NCBI RefSeq assembly: GCF_003611275.1
Contig: NZ_CP020694.1
Coordinates: 248,001-312,000 of the forward strand
Direction: 5' to 3'
Origin: Sulfitobacter sp. D7
Lineage (GTDB): Bacteria; Pseudomonadota; Alphaproteobacteria; Rhodobacterales; Rhodobacteraceae
Length of the DNA: 64,000 bases
The notes under the pieces are model-generated. The model did no database searches and was not told the origin of the DNA. It worked only from the letters and a program-made list of their open reading frames with translations. This document shows, in pieces, positions 9,280 to 17,609 of this stretch. The translations under genes were made by a program, and so were the position numbers. How positions within the stretch are numbered: position 1 is the stretch's first letter; the number at the start of each line of letters is the position of its first letter.

Positions 9280-10464
9280 ATGGCGGCGAAAAACAAGCTT
9301 ACTGTGATGCAGGTGAAGAGTCTTCCGGCCGGAAAGTATGCAGATGGTATGGGACTGTGGTTCCACCGGAGAAAAGATGGAGGGGGGCAGTGGTTCCTGC
9401 GCGTCACGATCCATGGCCAACGCAGGGAAATGGGTCTCGGATCGATGGATGCTGTCGGACTTAAAGAAGCTCGTGAAGCTGCTAATCGCTGGCGTGCGAT
9501 TGCTAGGAAAGGCATGGATCCTATCAAAGAAAGAGACCGACTCCGCCGTAAAGCAGCGAGAGAGGACCATTCCTTCGCGACTATCGCTCGTCAAACCTTT
9601 GAAACGAAGAAAGCCGAATTGAAAGGGGATGGCAAGGCTGGGCGCTGGTTCTCGCCTCTAGAGCTACATGTTGTGCCCCGAATCGGACGGACTCCGGTCG
9701 AAGAAATTGACCAAAGAGACATTAAGAACGCCCTTTTACCAATCTGGGATAGCAAAGGTGAAACCGCAAGAAAGGCTCTGGGGCGTATTCGCATAGTTCT
9801 GCGCCATGCCGCTGCAATGGGCCTAGACGTCGATATCCAGGCTGCTGACAAAGCCAGAGAATTACTTGGTAAATCACGGCAAAAAAGCAAGCATGTCCCC
9901 GCCTTGCCGTGGGCAGAAGTGCCGTCGTTCTATGAGACTTTGTCGGATGGTACCACCACCCATCTTGCGCTACGGCTCCTCATCTTAACCGCTGTTCGTT
10001 CAGCAAATGTGCGCTTCCTACATCTAAGTGAAGTTGAGGGGGATACATGGATCATTCCCTCCGAAAAGACGAAAGCAGGTAGAGAGCACCGGGTACCCCT
10101 GTCTAATGCCGCGCAGAATGTCATTGCTACGGCAGCTGAAACTTCGCGAGATGGCTATCTATTTCCTAGTGTCAGGCGTGGAGTTATTTCAGATGCAACT
10201 ATGTCGCGTTTGATGGAGAGGCGTAATTTAAGAGCGCGGCCTCACGGGTTTAGGTCAAGTTTCCGGACATGGTGCGCTGAAGTTACTGATGTGCCACGAG
10301 AAATTGCGGAAATGGCATTGGCACACTCAGTTGGGACCAAAGTAGAGCTAGCATACCGCAGGACTGACTACTTGGAGCGGCGTAGGGCCTTAATGGATCA
10401 ATGGGCTAGCTTCGTGACAACAAATGAACCAAGCGGACCTCCGGTGTCTGGCGCGAACGCGTGA
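9280..10464 (+). CDS. int: P4-type tyrosine site-specific integrase
   Basis: Catalyses integration and excision of the island at the tRNA-Leu site. The 394-residue protein has an N-terminal arm-binding DUF4102-like domain (about 1-90, KYADGMGLWFHRRKDGG), a core-binding domain (about 100-190) and a catalytic domain. Visible catalytic residues are Arg in LTAVRSANVRF, the HxxR of HGFRSSFRTW, His in ALAHSVG and the nucleophilic Tyr in RRTDYLERR. It appears intact. It lies about 150 bases inside attL and its GTGA stop overlap couples it to the next gene. Confidence 0.92.
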   Translation: MAAKNKLTVMQVKSLPAGKYADGMGLWFHRRKDGGGQWFLRVTIHGQRREMGLGSMDAVGLKEAREAANRWRAIARKGMDPIKERDRLRRKAAREDHSFATIARQTFETKKAELKGDGKAGRWFSPLELHVVPRIGRTPVEEIDQRDIKNALLPIWDSKGETARKALGRIRIVLRHAAAMGLDVDIQAADKARELLGKSRQKSKHVPALPWAEVPSFYETLSDGTTTHLALRLLILTAVRSANVRFLHLSEVEGDTWIIPSEKTKAGREHRVPLSNAAQNVIATAAETSRDGYLFPSVRRGVISDATMSRLMERRNLRARPHGFRSSFRTWCAEVTDVPREIAEMALAHSVGTKVELAYRRTDYLERRRALMDQWASFVTTNEPSGPPVSGANA

Positions 10465-11171
10465 GGTATTTGCCTATCATGGAGGGGATGCCCCGACGCA
10501 TTAGGCCTGATGCTGGTTTGCGTACGATGGCGCACATGCTGTATCCAAACAACCCGTTCTCTATTCACCAATATATGCGGCTGCCGCAGGATGAGGCAAA
10601 ATTGGGTGCAGAGGTCTACGGTACTGATTGCGAGCCCCAATCTTCCGCAGGATTTCAATACTCTAATCAGTTTCTGCAGCTGCTAAAACGTAGAAAAAAA
10701 GATGTAGATAGAGGAATGAAAGCAGGTCGAGTTTTCAGAAAAAAGATTCAGTTACTGCAGCATCTTGGTGAAGGAAGCGACCTACTTGCAACTTGGATAA
10801 TCGCTAGCGAATTAGTGCAATCGCGCGAAAGTGGCGCGAAAAAGGAAAATGCTCATGCAGGACTCAAGGCAACTTTTAGAGCATATCAGGATGTAGCGCA
10901 TCTCTGGGCTGCCCTAGGATTGCTGGATGCTGTGCAGGTTACCACCTTGCAAGGCTGTTCAGTTAGCACGGGCGCTAAAAGCCTCTATCAACTTCTTTCG
11001 ACGGGTTACTGGTTTCAAGAGTGTGTGAAGCCTTCCGATCATCAGCGATCCTATAATAGCAGCTTAAACCGCTGGCTCGTTCCGGTGTACTTTGGCATTC
11101 GGCCTCTCAGCCTGCCGGTACCCGAACTCTCCACAGAAGACTTACGGAGTATAGAGATGTATCGCCGTTAA
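10461..11171 (+). CDS. Island protein of unknown function
   Basis: A 236-residue, largely soluble, mixed alpha-helical protein that I do not recognise. It contains a basic stretch (LLKRRKKDVDRGMKAGRVFR, about residues 72-91). The GTG at 10461 overlaps the integrase stop (GTGA), suggesting coupled expression; an ATG at 10479 is an alternative. Position between integrase and AlpA-like gene is typical of island accessory genes. No catalytic motif, signal peptide or membrane helix is evident. Confidence 0.55.
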   Translation: MRYLPIMEGMPRRIRPDAGLRTMAHMLYPNNPFSIHQYMRLPQDEAKLGAEVYGTDCEPQSSAGFQYSNQFLQLLKRRKKDVDRGMKAGRVFRKKIQLLQHLGEGSDLLATWIIASELVQSRESGAKKENAHAGLKATFRAYQDVAHLWAALGLLDAVQVTTLQGCSVSTGAKSLYQLLSTGYWFQECVKPSDHQRSYNSSLNRWLVPVYFGIRPLSLPVPELSTEDLRSIEMYRR

Positions 11172-11275
11172 AACCGACTCTTGCCAGGCTGTGGGTAAAA
11201 ATTCTTTCTACCCACGCTTTATGGCGAGCCCTATGCCAATTCTGGGTGCAGTTGATACAAGCTGGAGCCCCTAGA

Positions 11276-11452
11276 ATGACCCCCCTTTACTATAACTTTC
11301 ATGATATCATGATTTTGACCGGACTTGGTCGCTCAACTATCTACCGTCGCATCGAAGACGGTACGCTGCCGGGGCCCGTAAAAATCGGTCACCGCTCGCT
11401 CTGGAGAAGGGATGAGTTCATCACAGCGTTGGCGCTCTTGGAGCGTCCATGA
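11276..11452 (+). CDS. AlpA-family DNA-binding regulator (excisionase-like)
   Basis: A 58-residue winged-HTH protein of the AlpA/MerR-like class that in P4-type islands regulates integrase or serves as excisionase. The diagnostic sequence is LTGLGRSTIYRRIEDGTLP followed by PVKIGHRSLWRRDEF. GGAG precedes the ATG at 11276; an in-frame ATG at 11246 has no family sequence. The stop overlaps the next start (ATGATG), so the two are coupled. It is a good candidate to bind dyads in the island. Confidence 0.85.
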   Translation: MTPLYYNFHDIMILTGLGRSTIYRRIEDGTLPGPVKIGHRSLWRRDEFITALALLERP

Positions 11453-11751
11453 TGAAGGTAGATGAAACCGTCAATCGTTTGGTTCCGGTGCATAGTGAAT
11501 GTTCCGACCTGTATTCCGAAGTTGTCTTCGTCTGGAAATTTTATCGGGTAATCGTGTGCGAGGATCGGCTCCAATGGATTCTGCAAAAATTTGCCGGACA
11601 AACTGTTCATGCTCAAGATTTTTGGGTTCCACTTGGGTACTTCACCTCTAGGCGAGCGCTTGAAAGGGTTTGGAAACAGGAGACCGGAAATAGTTTTCCT
11701 GCCTCCGTTCTTATGCCGATAAAGTTCAACATACCGGGTCGGAGCGGGTGA
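11449..11751 (+). CDS. Small island protein paired with AlpA-like regulator
   Basis: A 100-residue protein translated from an ATG overlapping the AlpA stop. It contains VIVCEDRLQWILQKFAGQ and a later FTSRRALERVWKQ segment. It resembles short proteins with a WILQ motif that I recall beside AlpA-like genes in alphaproteobacterial islands and prophages; their function is unknown to me. No membrane segment or catalytic motif is seen. Confidence 0.6.
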   Translation: MMKVDETVNRLVPVHSECSDLYSEVVFVWKFYRVIVCEDRLQWILQKFAGQTVHAQDFWVPLGYFTSRRALERVWKQETGNSFPASVLMPIKFNIPGRSG

Positions 11752-12063
11752 GCCGGAATCAATGCAACCCGTTGCAAAACCTGCTTTCTGAGCGGGGCTT
11801 TCGGCGAGAAACGAAATGCATACTGCAGGTGAACTGATTAACTGCGACGTTTACTGAACGGCGGGCCGTTCCCGAGGACCTCTCCCCGTTTCGGGCCATA
11901 GTGCGCAGCAATGCGGTTGCGTCCCATCGGTTTCTCTCCCGCTTCACGTTAACGGTAAATCCGCACCTACGATCAAAAAGCTCCGGCAATAATAGTGCGC
12001 GTATAGAGGCCAGATATGAGGAAAATAGCTATGGAACGATCTGGATCGTTGCAACGGGTTGCA
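11752..12063 (+). other. Non-coding, structured leader of the RT gene
   Basis: About 264 bases without a convincing ORF precede the RT start. TGCAACCCGTTGCA (11763-11776) and its exact reverse complement TGCAACGGGTTGCA (12050-12063) bracket the region and could pair over 15 bp. Inside lie a perfect hairpin GAACGG-CGGG-CCGTTC (11856-11871) and a CCCGA/TCGGG stem (11871-11895). RT systems often keep their template or partner RNA here, but each 14-mer is also a near-palindrome and could be a repressor site. Either reading is inference. Confidence 0.35.
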
Positions 12064-12609
12064 ACGGAAGACGCACAGCGTAGCTGGCGCAAGATGCAGG
12101 CAGACTCCCACTCCGCTTTCATTCAGAAGTCGCAACGCATTCAACTTGCTGCAGAATATGGAAAGCGTACCCAGCCAGTTGTGCGCGATTTTTTGCGGTC
12201 CTCGCATGTCCGGTTGAGCGCAGCATTAAGAGCGCTGGGAGGCACGCCCTGCCAAAGGACTGCGACTGAGCTGAGAGATGCAGTGAACATGTGGGGCGCG
12301 GAAGTTGACCCTGTCTTTTGGTACGAGAAAAAGAAAAATGGAGGCGGAGGTCGGCCAATCTGTAGATTCTCGCCGGTATTAATGTCGCGCCATAAGATGC
12401 TCGAGTTCGCTGTTCGACCCCAACTTCAGCCCGATCCAGGGTTGTTCGGGATTCCACAAGCAGGCCGGAGTCGTGATGATGCCGTCCGGGCCATCCGTAA
12501 GCTAGTGCTGTCCGGACATAGTCTCCTTGCTGAGGTGGATGTGAAGAACTGCTACCAGAGCATTAATCCTGACGCTCTTTATGAACTGCCACTACCAAAG
12601 CAGACATAA
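12016..12609 (+). pseudogene. Reverse transcriptase, 5' part (split by insertion)
   Basis: Residues 1-195 of a reconstructed 430-residue RNA-directed DNA polymerase. Visible parts are a helical N terminus, the motif 1-2 region (KKKNGGGGRPICRFSP, about 105-120) and motif A LLAEVDVKNCYQSI with catalytic Asp175. The native frame ends at the CTACCAAA repeat (12592-12599); three foreign codons and a TAA at 12607 follow. The ATG at 12016 has GAGG at good spacing; 12031 also has AGGA. Without motifs B-C the fragment cannot polymerise. It is not an obvious retron or group II intron RT; the class is unassigned. Confidence 0.75.
12592..12599 (+). repeat. Target-site duplication, left copy
   Basis: CTACCAAA, identical to 16369-16376. 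Eight bases is the usual IS66-family duplication. It marks 12600 as the left end of the inserted DNA. Confidence 0.8.
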
Positions 12610-13226
12610 ACGGGGCCGCCTAGTCAGGGGAACGACAAGCCAGAACTCTTACCCTTTCCCATCCGGGAAAAACTTGGGTCGGCCTGTCTACACATTTTCC
12701 GGGTGGCGCCTGTCACGCGAGCTGATCTTTACAAATCTCGTTCAACCAAGAGCTTCTTCGGGTGAACCTTTGCTGAGCGGCTTTCAGACCGGCGAGACTC
12801 CGTTCTTGTTGACGGCCTCTTCGTTGCTTTGGTGCGTTGCGGCGGCGCGGGCCGAGCTGTGACGCGCAGGACGCGGACGACATGCGCGACGCGCTTCTGC
12901 ATGAGGCGGCAGAGGCGCGCCGCTTGCCCTCTGATCCTGACTGGGACGTCATCGAAAACTCCGGCCTCACCTGGGGCGGGCCGATCAGGGAGCAGGGTGG
13001 ACCGTGGTAGGATCACCTGGAACGATTGGGCGGTTTGGGAGAGCGCACGCCCGACAACTTCAAGACGTTCGATTTCTTCGACGAAGATCGAGGCCTTGCC
13101 ACAAGCGCAAAGACGCTCGAAACCCGCGCGCCGGGATATGCGGACCGGCCCAGCCGTATCTTTGGTGCATTGAAGCGCTATATTGATCAGATCGACAAGT
13201 TTGGAGGGGGTGTCGTAGGAGAAACA
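12600..13226. other. Captured donor flank with no intact gene
   Basis: This stretch belongs to the composite insertion but lies outside the core IS66 element. Both strands hold only short frames without ribosome-binding sites or family motifs. Longer frames reading across it are broken or run into the ArdA-like remnant next to it. It is best read as DNA from the IS66 element's previous location. Confidence 0.5.
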
Positions 13227-13363
13227 GTAATACTGCAAGCTCTCTGGGATTTCACCGTAAAGCCCTTCATCTACAAACTTCTCGGCCAGCTCCCGCAATG
13301 TCTCGACATGGTAGATGTCAATGTCATGCTGACCGAGCATTTCCTCGAAAGTGTATCCGCATT
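13227..13363 (-). pseudogene. ArdA-like antirestriction gene remnant
   Basis: Read on the minus strand, about 45 codons resemble the C-terminal half of ArdA, the DNA-mimic inhibitor of type I restriction enzymes carried by plasmids and conjugative elements. Key pieces are GYTFEEML, then DIDIYHVETLRELAEKF and VDEGLYGEIPESLQYY. The similarity starts exactly at the inner IS66 end (13364), where the upstream half is missing. It degenerates after QYY at 13227. This suggests IS66 once sat in an ardA-like gene elsewhere. Family assignment is by motif memory only. Confidence 0.45.
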
Positions 13364-13426
13364 GTAAGCATCCAGGGAAGCCCCTCTGCACTGTGATCAT
13401 AGCAGCTCGTTGATTGTCATTCGGCG

Positions 13427-13756
13427 CTAATGATTGGCCGTGGTTCCGACCAGTTTCAGCCCAACAATCCCAGCAACAATCAAGAGAAGACAGGCGACAC
13501 GAGCCAAGTCTTTTTGCTCTCCCAAGATGGTCATTCCAATAATAGCAACGCCCACAGCCCCAATACCTGCCCAAACGGCATATGCAGTACCTACGGGAAT
13601 GTCTTTCATTGCTTCAGCCAAGAGCCAGAAGCTTGCGATCATTGCGAGCACGGTCAGGACAGATGGCTGAAGTTTCGTGAAGCCTTGAGTGTATTTCAGA
13701 CCAATTACCCACCCACATTCAAGAAGACCCGCAAAGAACAAGTAAACCCAAGCCAT
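13427..13756 (-). CDS. SMR-family efflux protein, SugE/Gdx type (IS66 passenger)
   Basis: A 109-residue small multidrug resistance protein with four membrane helices. Essential membrane Glu13 (GLLECGW), GFTKLQPS and [17 protein letters not shown] match the SugE/Gdx branch, whose characterised members export guanidinium and some quaternary ammonium compounds; the true substrate here is unknown. GGAGG lies just before the ATG. It is 32 bases downstream of tnpC in the same direction and lies between the IS66 inverted repeats, so it moves with the element. Confidence 0.88.
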   Translation of the reverse strand: MAWVYLFFAGLLECGWVIGLKYTQGFTKLQPSVLTVLAMIASFWLLAEAMKDIPVGTAYAVWAGIGAVGVAIIGMTILGEQKDLARVACLLLIVAGIVGLKLVGTTANH

Positions 13757-13788
13757 TTTACCTCCATAGGCGTCAATGAAAAGTTTGA

Positions 13789-15492
13789 TCAGGCGGCGTG
13801 TTGATCCCCGACCTCAGCATTCTGCGCGTTGATCATGCCCTGAGATGCCCAAGGTAGCAACAGGGGGATGCGATTGACGGGATGATCCTGGATGCGTTCG
13901 AGCACCCAAGCGAGCCAGGCTTCGGGATTGACGTTGTTCATCTTTGCGGTCTCGATGAGAGTATAGGCGATTGCTGCGGATTTGCCGCCTGCCTCTGACC
14001 CCATGAAGAGGTAGTTCTTTCTTCCAACGGCCACAGGACGCACTGCCCGCTCGGCTGTGTTATTGTCGATTTCCAAGAAGCCGTTGTCGAGATAAGGCCG
14101 TGCCTTTGGCAGGCGCGCGAGGGCATATCGGATGGCCTTAGCCAGTGGCGTCTTGCCGGAGATTTTACCCAACTGCTCCTTGAGCCAGATCTCCAGATCA
14201 TCAAAGATGGGCTTGGCGAGTTCCTGACGCAGGGCCACGCGCTCATGGGGTGGTAGGAACCGTGCCTGTGTTTCAACGTCATAGAGCTTTCGAATGCGCA
14301 AGACCGCTTCGCCCGCCACAGGCAGCTTCAGGCTTTCATACAGGGCATAAAACTCCCGTCGCACATGGGCCATACAGGCCATCTCCTTGATGCGCCCCGT
14401 GCGGTAGGCATCGTTATAGCCTGCATAGGCGTCCGCATGGGCGTAGCCCGTGTAGGATTTGAGATGTTCGCTCGGGTGTTCCGCACCTCGGTTGGTGGAG
14501 AACTGATACCACACGGCGGGTGGCGCGGCCCCGGACCAGGCGCTCTCATCTCGGGCATAGACCCATAGCCGTGCGGTTTTGCTCTTGTTTTTGCCACGCC
14601 CTTTGCCCTTCTGGAGCAGCTTGACCGTGGTATCATCCATGAAGATGGCTTGTGCCTCAAACACATGGTCACGGATGGCATCTGCCACGCGTTCAAGCAG
14701 CTTGGTGCATTTGCCCACCCAGAGGGCCATGAGCGATCCGCTCAGGTCGATGCCTTCGTTCTCAAACATCTGGCTTTGGCGATAGAGCGGCAGGTGATAG
14801 CCGTATTTGCAGCACAGGATATGCGCCATCAGCGCGGGACCCACAAAGCTCTTGGGGATGGGGCGGCTTGGCATCTCCGCCTGAACCACCTTGTCACAGC
14901 AGCTACAGGCCAAACGCGGGCGGTTGATCTGATTGACGATGTAATGGCCTGGAACATATTCCAACTCTTCCAGAACATCTGTTCCCAGCTCCCTGAAGCG
15001 GCCACCACAGTCTTCACAGGTCTCACCGGGGGTGATGGTCTTCTTGACCCGCTTAAGCCCCTTTGGGAAAGGCTTGCGTTTGCGCGGGGTGCGCGGCGGC
15101 TTTGGGACGTCTGCCTCGGAAGACGTCTGGCCCTCACCATCACCTTCAGTCTCTGCGGCTTGCTCGATCTCCAACTCTTCGAGGATCAGTTCCAGCGCCA
15201 GTTGCGCGCTGCTTTCCGACTTTGACCCAAAGCGGTGCTTTTTGTGACCATGCAATTGCAAGCGCAGATCAGCAATGAGGGTATCTCGGCTCTGGATGGC
15301 CCGCGCATGGGCGGTGCGCTCGGCAGCAAGGGCGGCTTCCATCTCATCCTTGAGGCGTTTTTGGGCGGAGGCATGGCTCAACGATTGGCCCAACAACTCC
15401 GCATCCTTACGGGCCAGTTCCGCCGCTTGTGCGGCTACAAAGGCCTGCACGTCAGGTGGCAGATCAGCCAGATTTGGAGGGGTCTTACGCAT
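13789..15492 (-). CDS. tnpC: IS66 family transposase TnpC
   Basis: DDE-type transposase of 567 residues. Residues 1-60 form a coiled, charged N terminus, followed by a TnpC-specific zinc-binding region with Cys pairs (CEDCGG, CSCCDK, about 165-210). The catalytic core has [21 protein letters not shown] and the Glu motif [11 protein letters not shown]. The start at 15492 gives the family N terminus [15 protein letters not shown]; an ATG at 15507 adds five residues. No frameshift is seen, so it should be active. Confidence 0.92.
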   Translation of the reverse strand: MRKTPPNLADLPPDVQAFVAAQAAELARKDAELLGQSLSHASAQKRLKDEMEAALAAERTAHARAIQSRDTLIADLRLQLHGHKKHRFGSKSESSAQLALELILEELEIEQAAETEGDGEGQTSSEADVPKPPRTPRKRKPFPKGLKRVKKTITPGETCEDCGGRFRELGTDVLEELEYVPGHYIVNQINRPRLACSCCDKVVQAEMPSRPIPKSFVGPALMAHILCCKYGYHLPLYRQSQMFENEGIDLSGSLMALWVGKCTKLLERVADAIRDHVFEAQAIFMDDTTVKLLQKGKGRGKNKSKTARLWVYARDESAWSGAAPPAVWYQFSTNRGAEHPSEHLKSYTGYAHADAYAGYNDAYRTGRIKEMACMAHVRREFYALYESLKLPVAGEAVLRIRKLYDVETQARFLPPHERVALRQELAKPIFDDLEIWLKEQLGKISGKTPLAKAIRYALARLPKARPYLDNGFLEIDNNTAERAVRPVAVGRKNYLFMGSEAGGKSAAIAYTLIETAKMNNVNPEAWLAWVLERIQDHPVNRIPLLLPWASQGMINAQNAEVGDQHAA

Positions 15493-15561
15493 GCCATTCC
15501 ATAGCAAAATCGGACATCAGGGGGAATCCCAAAACAGCAAGAAAGCCCATAAAACATTGCC

Positions 15562-15909
15562 TCAGCCCACCATCGCGGGCCGCCATGTCTTCTGCGGCAT
15601 GCGCCAGTCTATGCCTTCCATCAGCATGGCCAACTGCGCGCGGCTCAGGTTGATTTTACCCTCGCTGGCCGTGGGCCAGACAAACCGACCCCGCTCCAAG
15701 CGCTTGGTGAACAAGCATGCACCCTGACCGTCCCACCAGATCATCTTGATCTGATCACCTCGCCGTCCCCGGAACAAAAACAGATGGCCGGAATAGGGAT
15801 CGCCCGCCAGAACCTGCGCGGTCTGTGCCGCCAGACCGTTGAACCCACGCCGCATGTCCGTCACACCCGCCGCCAGCCAGATCTTCGCATCCGCCAGAAC
15901 AGGGATCAT
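15562..15909 (-). CDS. tnpB: IS66 accessory protein TnpB
   Basis: The conserved 115-residue accessory protein of IS66 elements. It contains [29 protein letters not shown] and [19 protein letters not shown], the hallmark segments of the family. Its ATG overlaps the tnpA stop by four bases, the translational coupling usual in this family. It is required for transposition in studied IS66 members; its biochemical role is not established. Confidence 0.93.
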   Translation of the reverse strand: MIPVLADAKIWLAAGVTDMRRGFNGLAAQTAQVLAGDPYSGHLFLFRGRRGDQIKMIWWDGQGACLFTKRLERGRFVWPTASEGKINLSRAQLAMLMEGIDWRMPQKTWRPAMVG

Positions 15910-16271
15910 GCCGCCAGCCCCCGCGCCAGTTCCAGCACAAAGCCAGCATCAACCCCGTCGCTAACGCTCAGCTTGCGCCCATTCTCCAGCGTGATCTCTA
16001 TCCGGGAGCTGGCTGTAGGCCGCGCTTCCGGCAGCATCGGTACTGCATCGTGATCGCCGCCTGAAATCTCAACAGGCATGAACCCGGCATCATCAGACCC
16101 ATCGGGTTGAAACCTGTCATCGCTGCGCCACGAATAAATCCGGCTTGTCGGCACGCCATGACGGCGAGAAACCATCGGCACACTGACACCATCGGCTTGG
16201 CTCTCTGCCACCAACCGCCGCTTGAACTCATCCGAGTATTTGGAACCCCGCCCAACCCGCCGTTTACTCAT
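15906..16271 (-). CDS. tnpA: IS66 accessory protein TnpA (HTH)
   Basis: A 121-residue DNA-binding accessory protein, first gene of the IS66 operon. The N-terminal helix-turn-helix reads [20 protein letters not shown] then [15 protein letters not shown], the transposase-8-like motif. The C-terminal half has [18 protein letters not shown]. It starts 97 bases inside the right inverted repeat, leaving room for the IS promoter. Confidence 0.92.
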   Translation of the reverse strand: MSKRRVGRGSKYSDEFKRRLVAESQADGVSVPMVSRRHGVPTSRIYSWRSDDRFQPDGSDDAGFMPVEISGGDHDAVPMLPEARPTASSRIEITLENGRKLSVSDGVDAGFVLELARGLAA

Positions 16272-16368
16272 CTCAAAACCCTCATATTGCGCCAGTCAAA
16301 TCGCCAGCCTCGCGCAATAATCGCACCTCAAATCAGCCCAAAATAGAGGGGGTTCCCTTGATGCTTAC

Positions 16369-16376
16369 CTACCAAA
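16369..16376 (+). repeat. Target-site duplication, right copy
   Basis: CTACCAAA, identical to 12592-12599. It directly abuts the right IS66 end. From here the RT frame continues without interruption. Confidence 0.8.
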
Positions 16377-17085
16377 GGAGGTGATTTACAGAAACTTAGA
16401 TGCAAGAAACCTCATATTCCAGAGGGACGGTGGAGGGATGCATGCTTCCAATCTGCCTACCTATGGGGTCGAGGACATTGAGAACTCAAGCGGACCTCGG
16501 GGCCTTTTGCAGGGCTCTCCGGCGTCAAGCGTGATCCTTGCATGGTTCATTAACGGTATTCTCCTGCGGATGCCGAAGTGCGACAATGCGAGAATAGTGG
16601 TTTGTTTTGACAACATTTACGTTGCTGGGCGGACCCGCGCGGGGCTACGGACGATGGTGGATATTCTGGCCGAAGCTTTTGATCGGTGCTCCTTCGGTCC
16701 GCTTGAACTCTCTCCTCCAAAGCTCGGTGATGCAGACGGCCTGGACGTCATGGGTTATCTTGTAAGTCCAGATGGAAGAATTGGGTTATCGCACCGGGCA
16801 CTATGTAAATTGGAACGACGTCTTTGTTCCGCGGAGGAGCGAGACAGCTGGGAAACAGGCGAGGTTCCGTTTCGAACTTGGAGAGCTCTGCGCAGGTTCC
16901 GGACAGGTTTTAGCGCAGCAGAAGATATCCGTTCAGAGCTCGCATATTATATCGAAAATTCTAGGGAATTAGCGGAGGCGACAGGCAGTCCTTTAATTTC
17001 TTACCTCCATGAATCGGTGTTTGCCCGCTCGTCGTCTTTTGAAGGGAAGTTTATTGAAGGTCTCATTGAGTACAGAGCTGGGTAA
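16369..17085 (+). pseudogene. Reverse transcriptase, 3' part (split by insertion)
   Basis: Continuation of the RT interrupted at 12599, residues 196-430 of the reconstructed protein. Motif B is RGLLQGSPASSVILAWFI (about 236-253). Motif C is CFDN (271-274) in IVVCFDNIYVAG, where most RTs have YxDD, so the second Asp is Asn. Motif D/E pieces are LELSPPKLG and LDVMGYLV, and a C-terminal helical region of about 100 residues follows. A GTG at 16381 could start a fragment but motif A would be missing. The frame is free of stops, which implies a recent interruption. Confidence 0.75.
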
Positions 17086-17175
17086 CTTAGTGCTTTTGTG
17101 CACTAGCGCGAGACTTCTCAGTAAGAAAAGTTTGGCTGCGTCTTAGGCGCTGTTTGGTGTTGTCTGCAGCTCAGA

Positions 17176-17604
17176 TTAAACGAGCTCGACATTTTCTAGC
17201 TGAACATACCATGTAGCTTCTTGCCGGAGCCCGCGCTTTTGCCCATTGGTGAACTTATTGGGGCGCGGATTTCCCCATACCTCACCGTGGTGTGGATTAT
17301 CATCCACGGGTTCATAACCAATCCACAAATTGAGATTGCGGATGGAGTTTGCAGAAAATTGTACTGAGCCGGTGAAAACTGGCGTAGTCACAAACTCAGC
17401 CGGCTCAACTCCAGCGGCAATTATCTTAGCCTCGATATCCACCGACATACCTCCATAATCACCAGATGAAGGGGAGTAAGCTTTGGAAGATATACGGTGG
17501 CACTGATTGTTTTCGTCCCAAACAATATGTTGTTTGGGGTCAATACGTCGGATAATCACTGCTTCTGGAGAGATATCCTCTTCGTCGTAGGGCGGCACAG
17601 GCAA
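17176..17604 (-). CDS. Hypothetical protein, third gene of TIGR04255 cassette
   Basis: A 142-residue soluble protein of unknown function. It has VIIRRIDPKQHIVWDENN, RISSKAYSPSSGDYGGMSVD and a closing aromatic segment ending WYVQLENVEL. It lies five bases after the second cassette gene. No ATG fits; TTG at 17604 or GTG at 17598 is the likely start, so the N terminus is uncertain. The RRI...SSKAY...MSVD pattern looks like a family rather than chance sequence, but I cannot name it. Confidence 0.6.
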   Translation of the reverse strand: MPVPPYDEEDISPEAVIIRRIDPKQHIVWDENNQCHRISSKAYSPSSGDYGGMSVDIEAKIIAAGVEPAEFVTTPVFTGSVQFSANSIRNLNLWIGYEPVDDNPHHGEVWGNPRPNKFTNGQKRGLRQEATWYVQLENVELV

Positions 17605-17609
17605 GAGTA

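Larger units (their letters stand above)
12600..16368. mobile_element. IS66-based composite insertion in the RT gene
   Basis: A 3,769-bp insertion bounded by the 8-bp duplication CTACCAAA. Removing it with one repeat copy (3,777 bp, a multiple of three) rejoins the RT frame without a change. The right end is the normal IS66 end (GTAAGCATC... read inward from 16368). The left end at 12600 matches that end at only about 14 of 22 positions. A much better left end lies inside at 13364. The likely explanation is transposition with a surrogate end that carried 764 bp of donor flank. Confidence 0.75.
13364..16368 (-). mobile_element. IS66-family element with passenger gene
   Basis: Terminal inverted repeats: GTAAGCATCCAGGGAAGCCC at 13364 and GTAAGCATCAAGGGAACCCC read inward from 16368, with 22 of the first 24 bases matching. 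Inside, all on the minus strand in order, are tnpA, tnpB, tnpC and an SMR efflux gene. The length (3,005 bp) exceeds a plain IS66 because of the passenger. The bases flanking the 13364 end (TCCGCATT) do not match those beyond 16368, so this inner copy did not insert here by itself. All three tnp genes look intact. Confidence 0.85.

Noticed and set aside
12729..13574. A 281-codon minus-strand frame crossing the inner IS66 end
   Set aside because: It joins SMR antisense, the inverted repeat, the ArdA-like remnant and unrelated flank. Only the ArdA-like stretch has family-like sequence, so it is not one gene.
13364..16368. Treating the inner IS66 ends as the insertion boundary in the RT gene
   Set aside because: Bases beyond 13364 (TCCGCATT) do not match those beyond 16368 (CTACCAAA), and RT sequence does not resume left of 13364. 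The boundary is 12600.
11752..17085. Calling the RT locus a retron or a diversity-generating retroelement
   Set aside because: No VTG/NAxxH-type retron signatures, no msd-like long hairpin, and no template/variable repeat pair or variable target gene is seen. Only a general RT assignment is supported.
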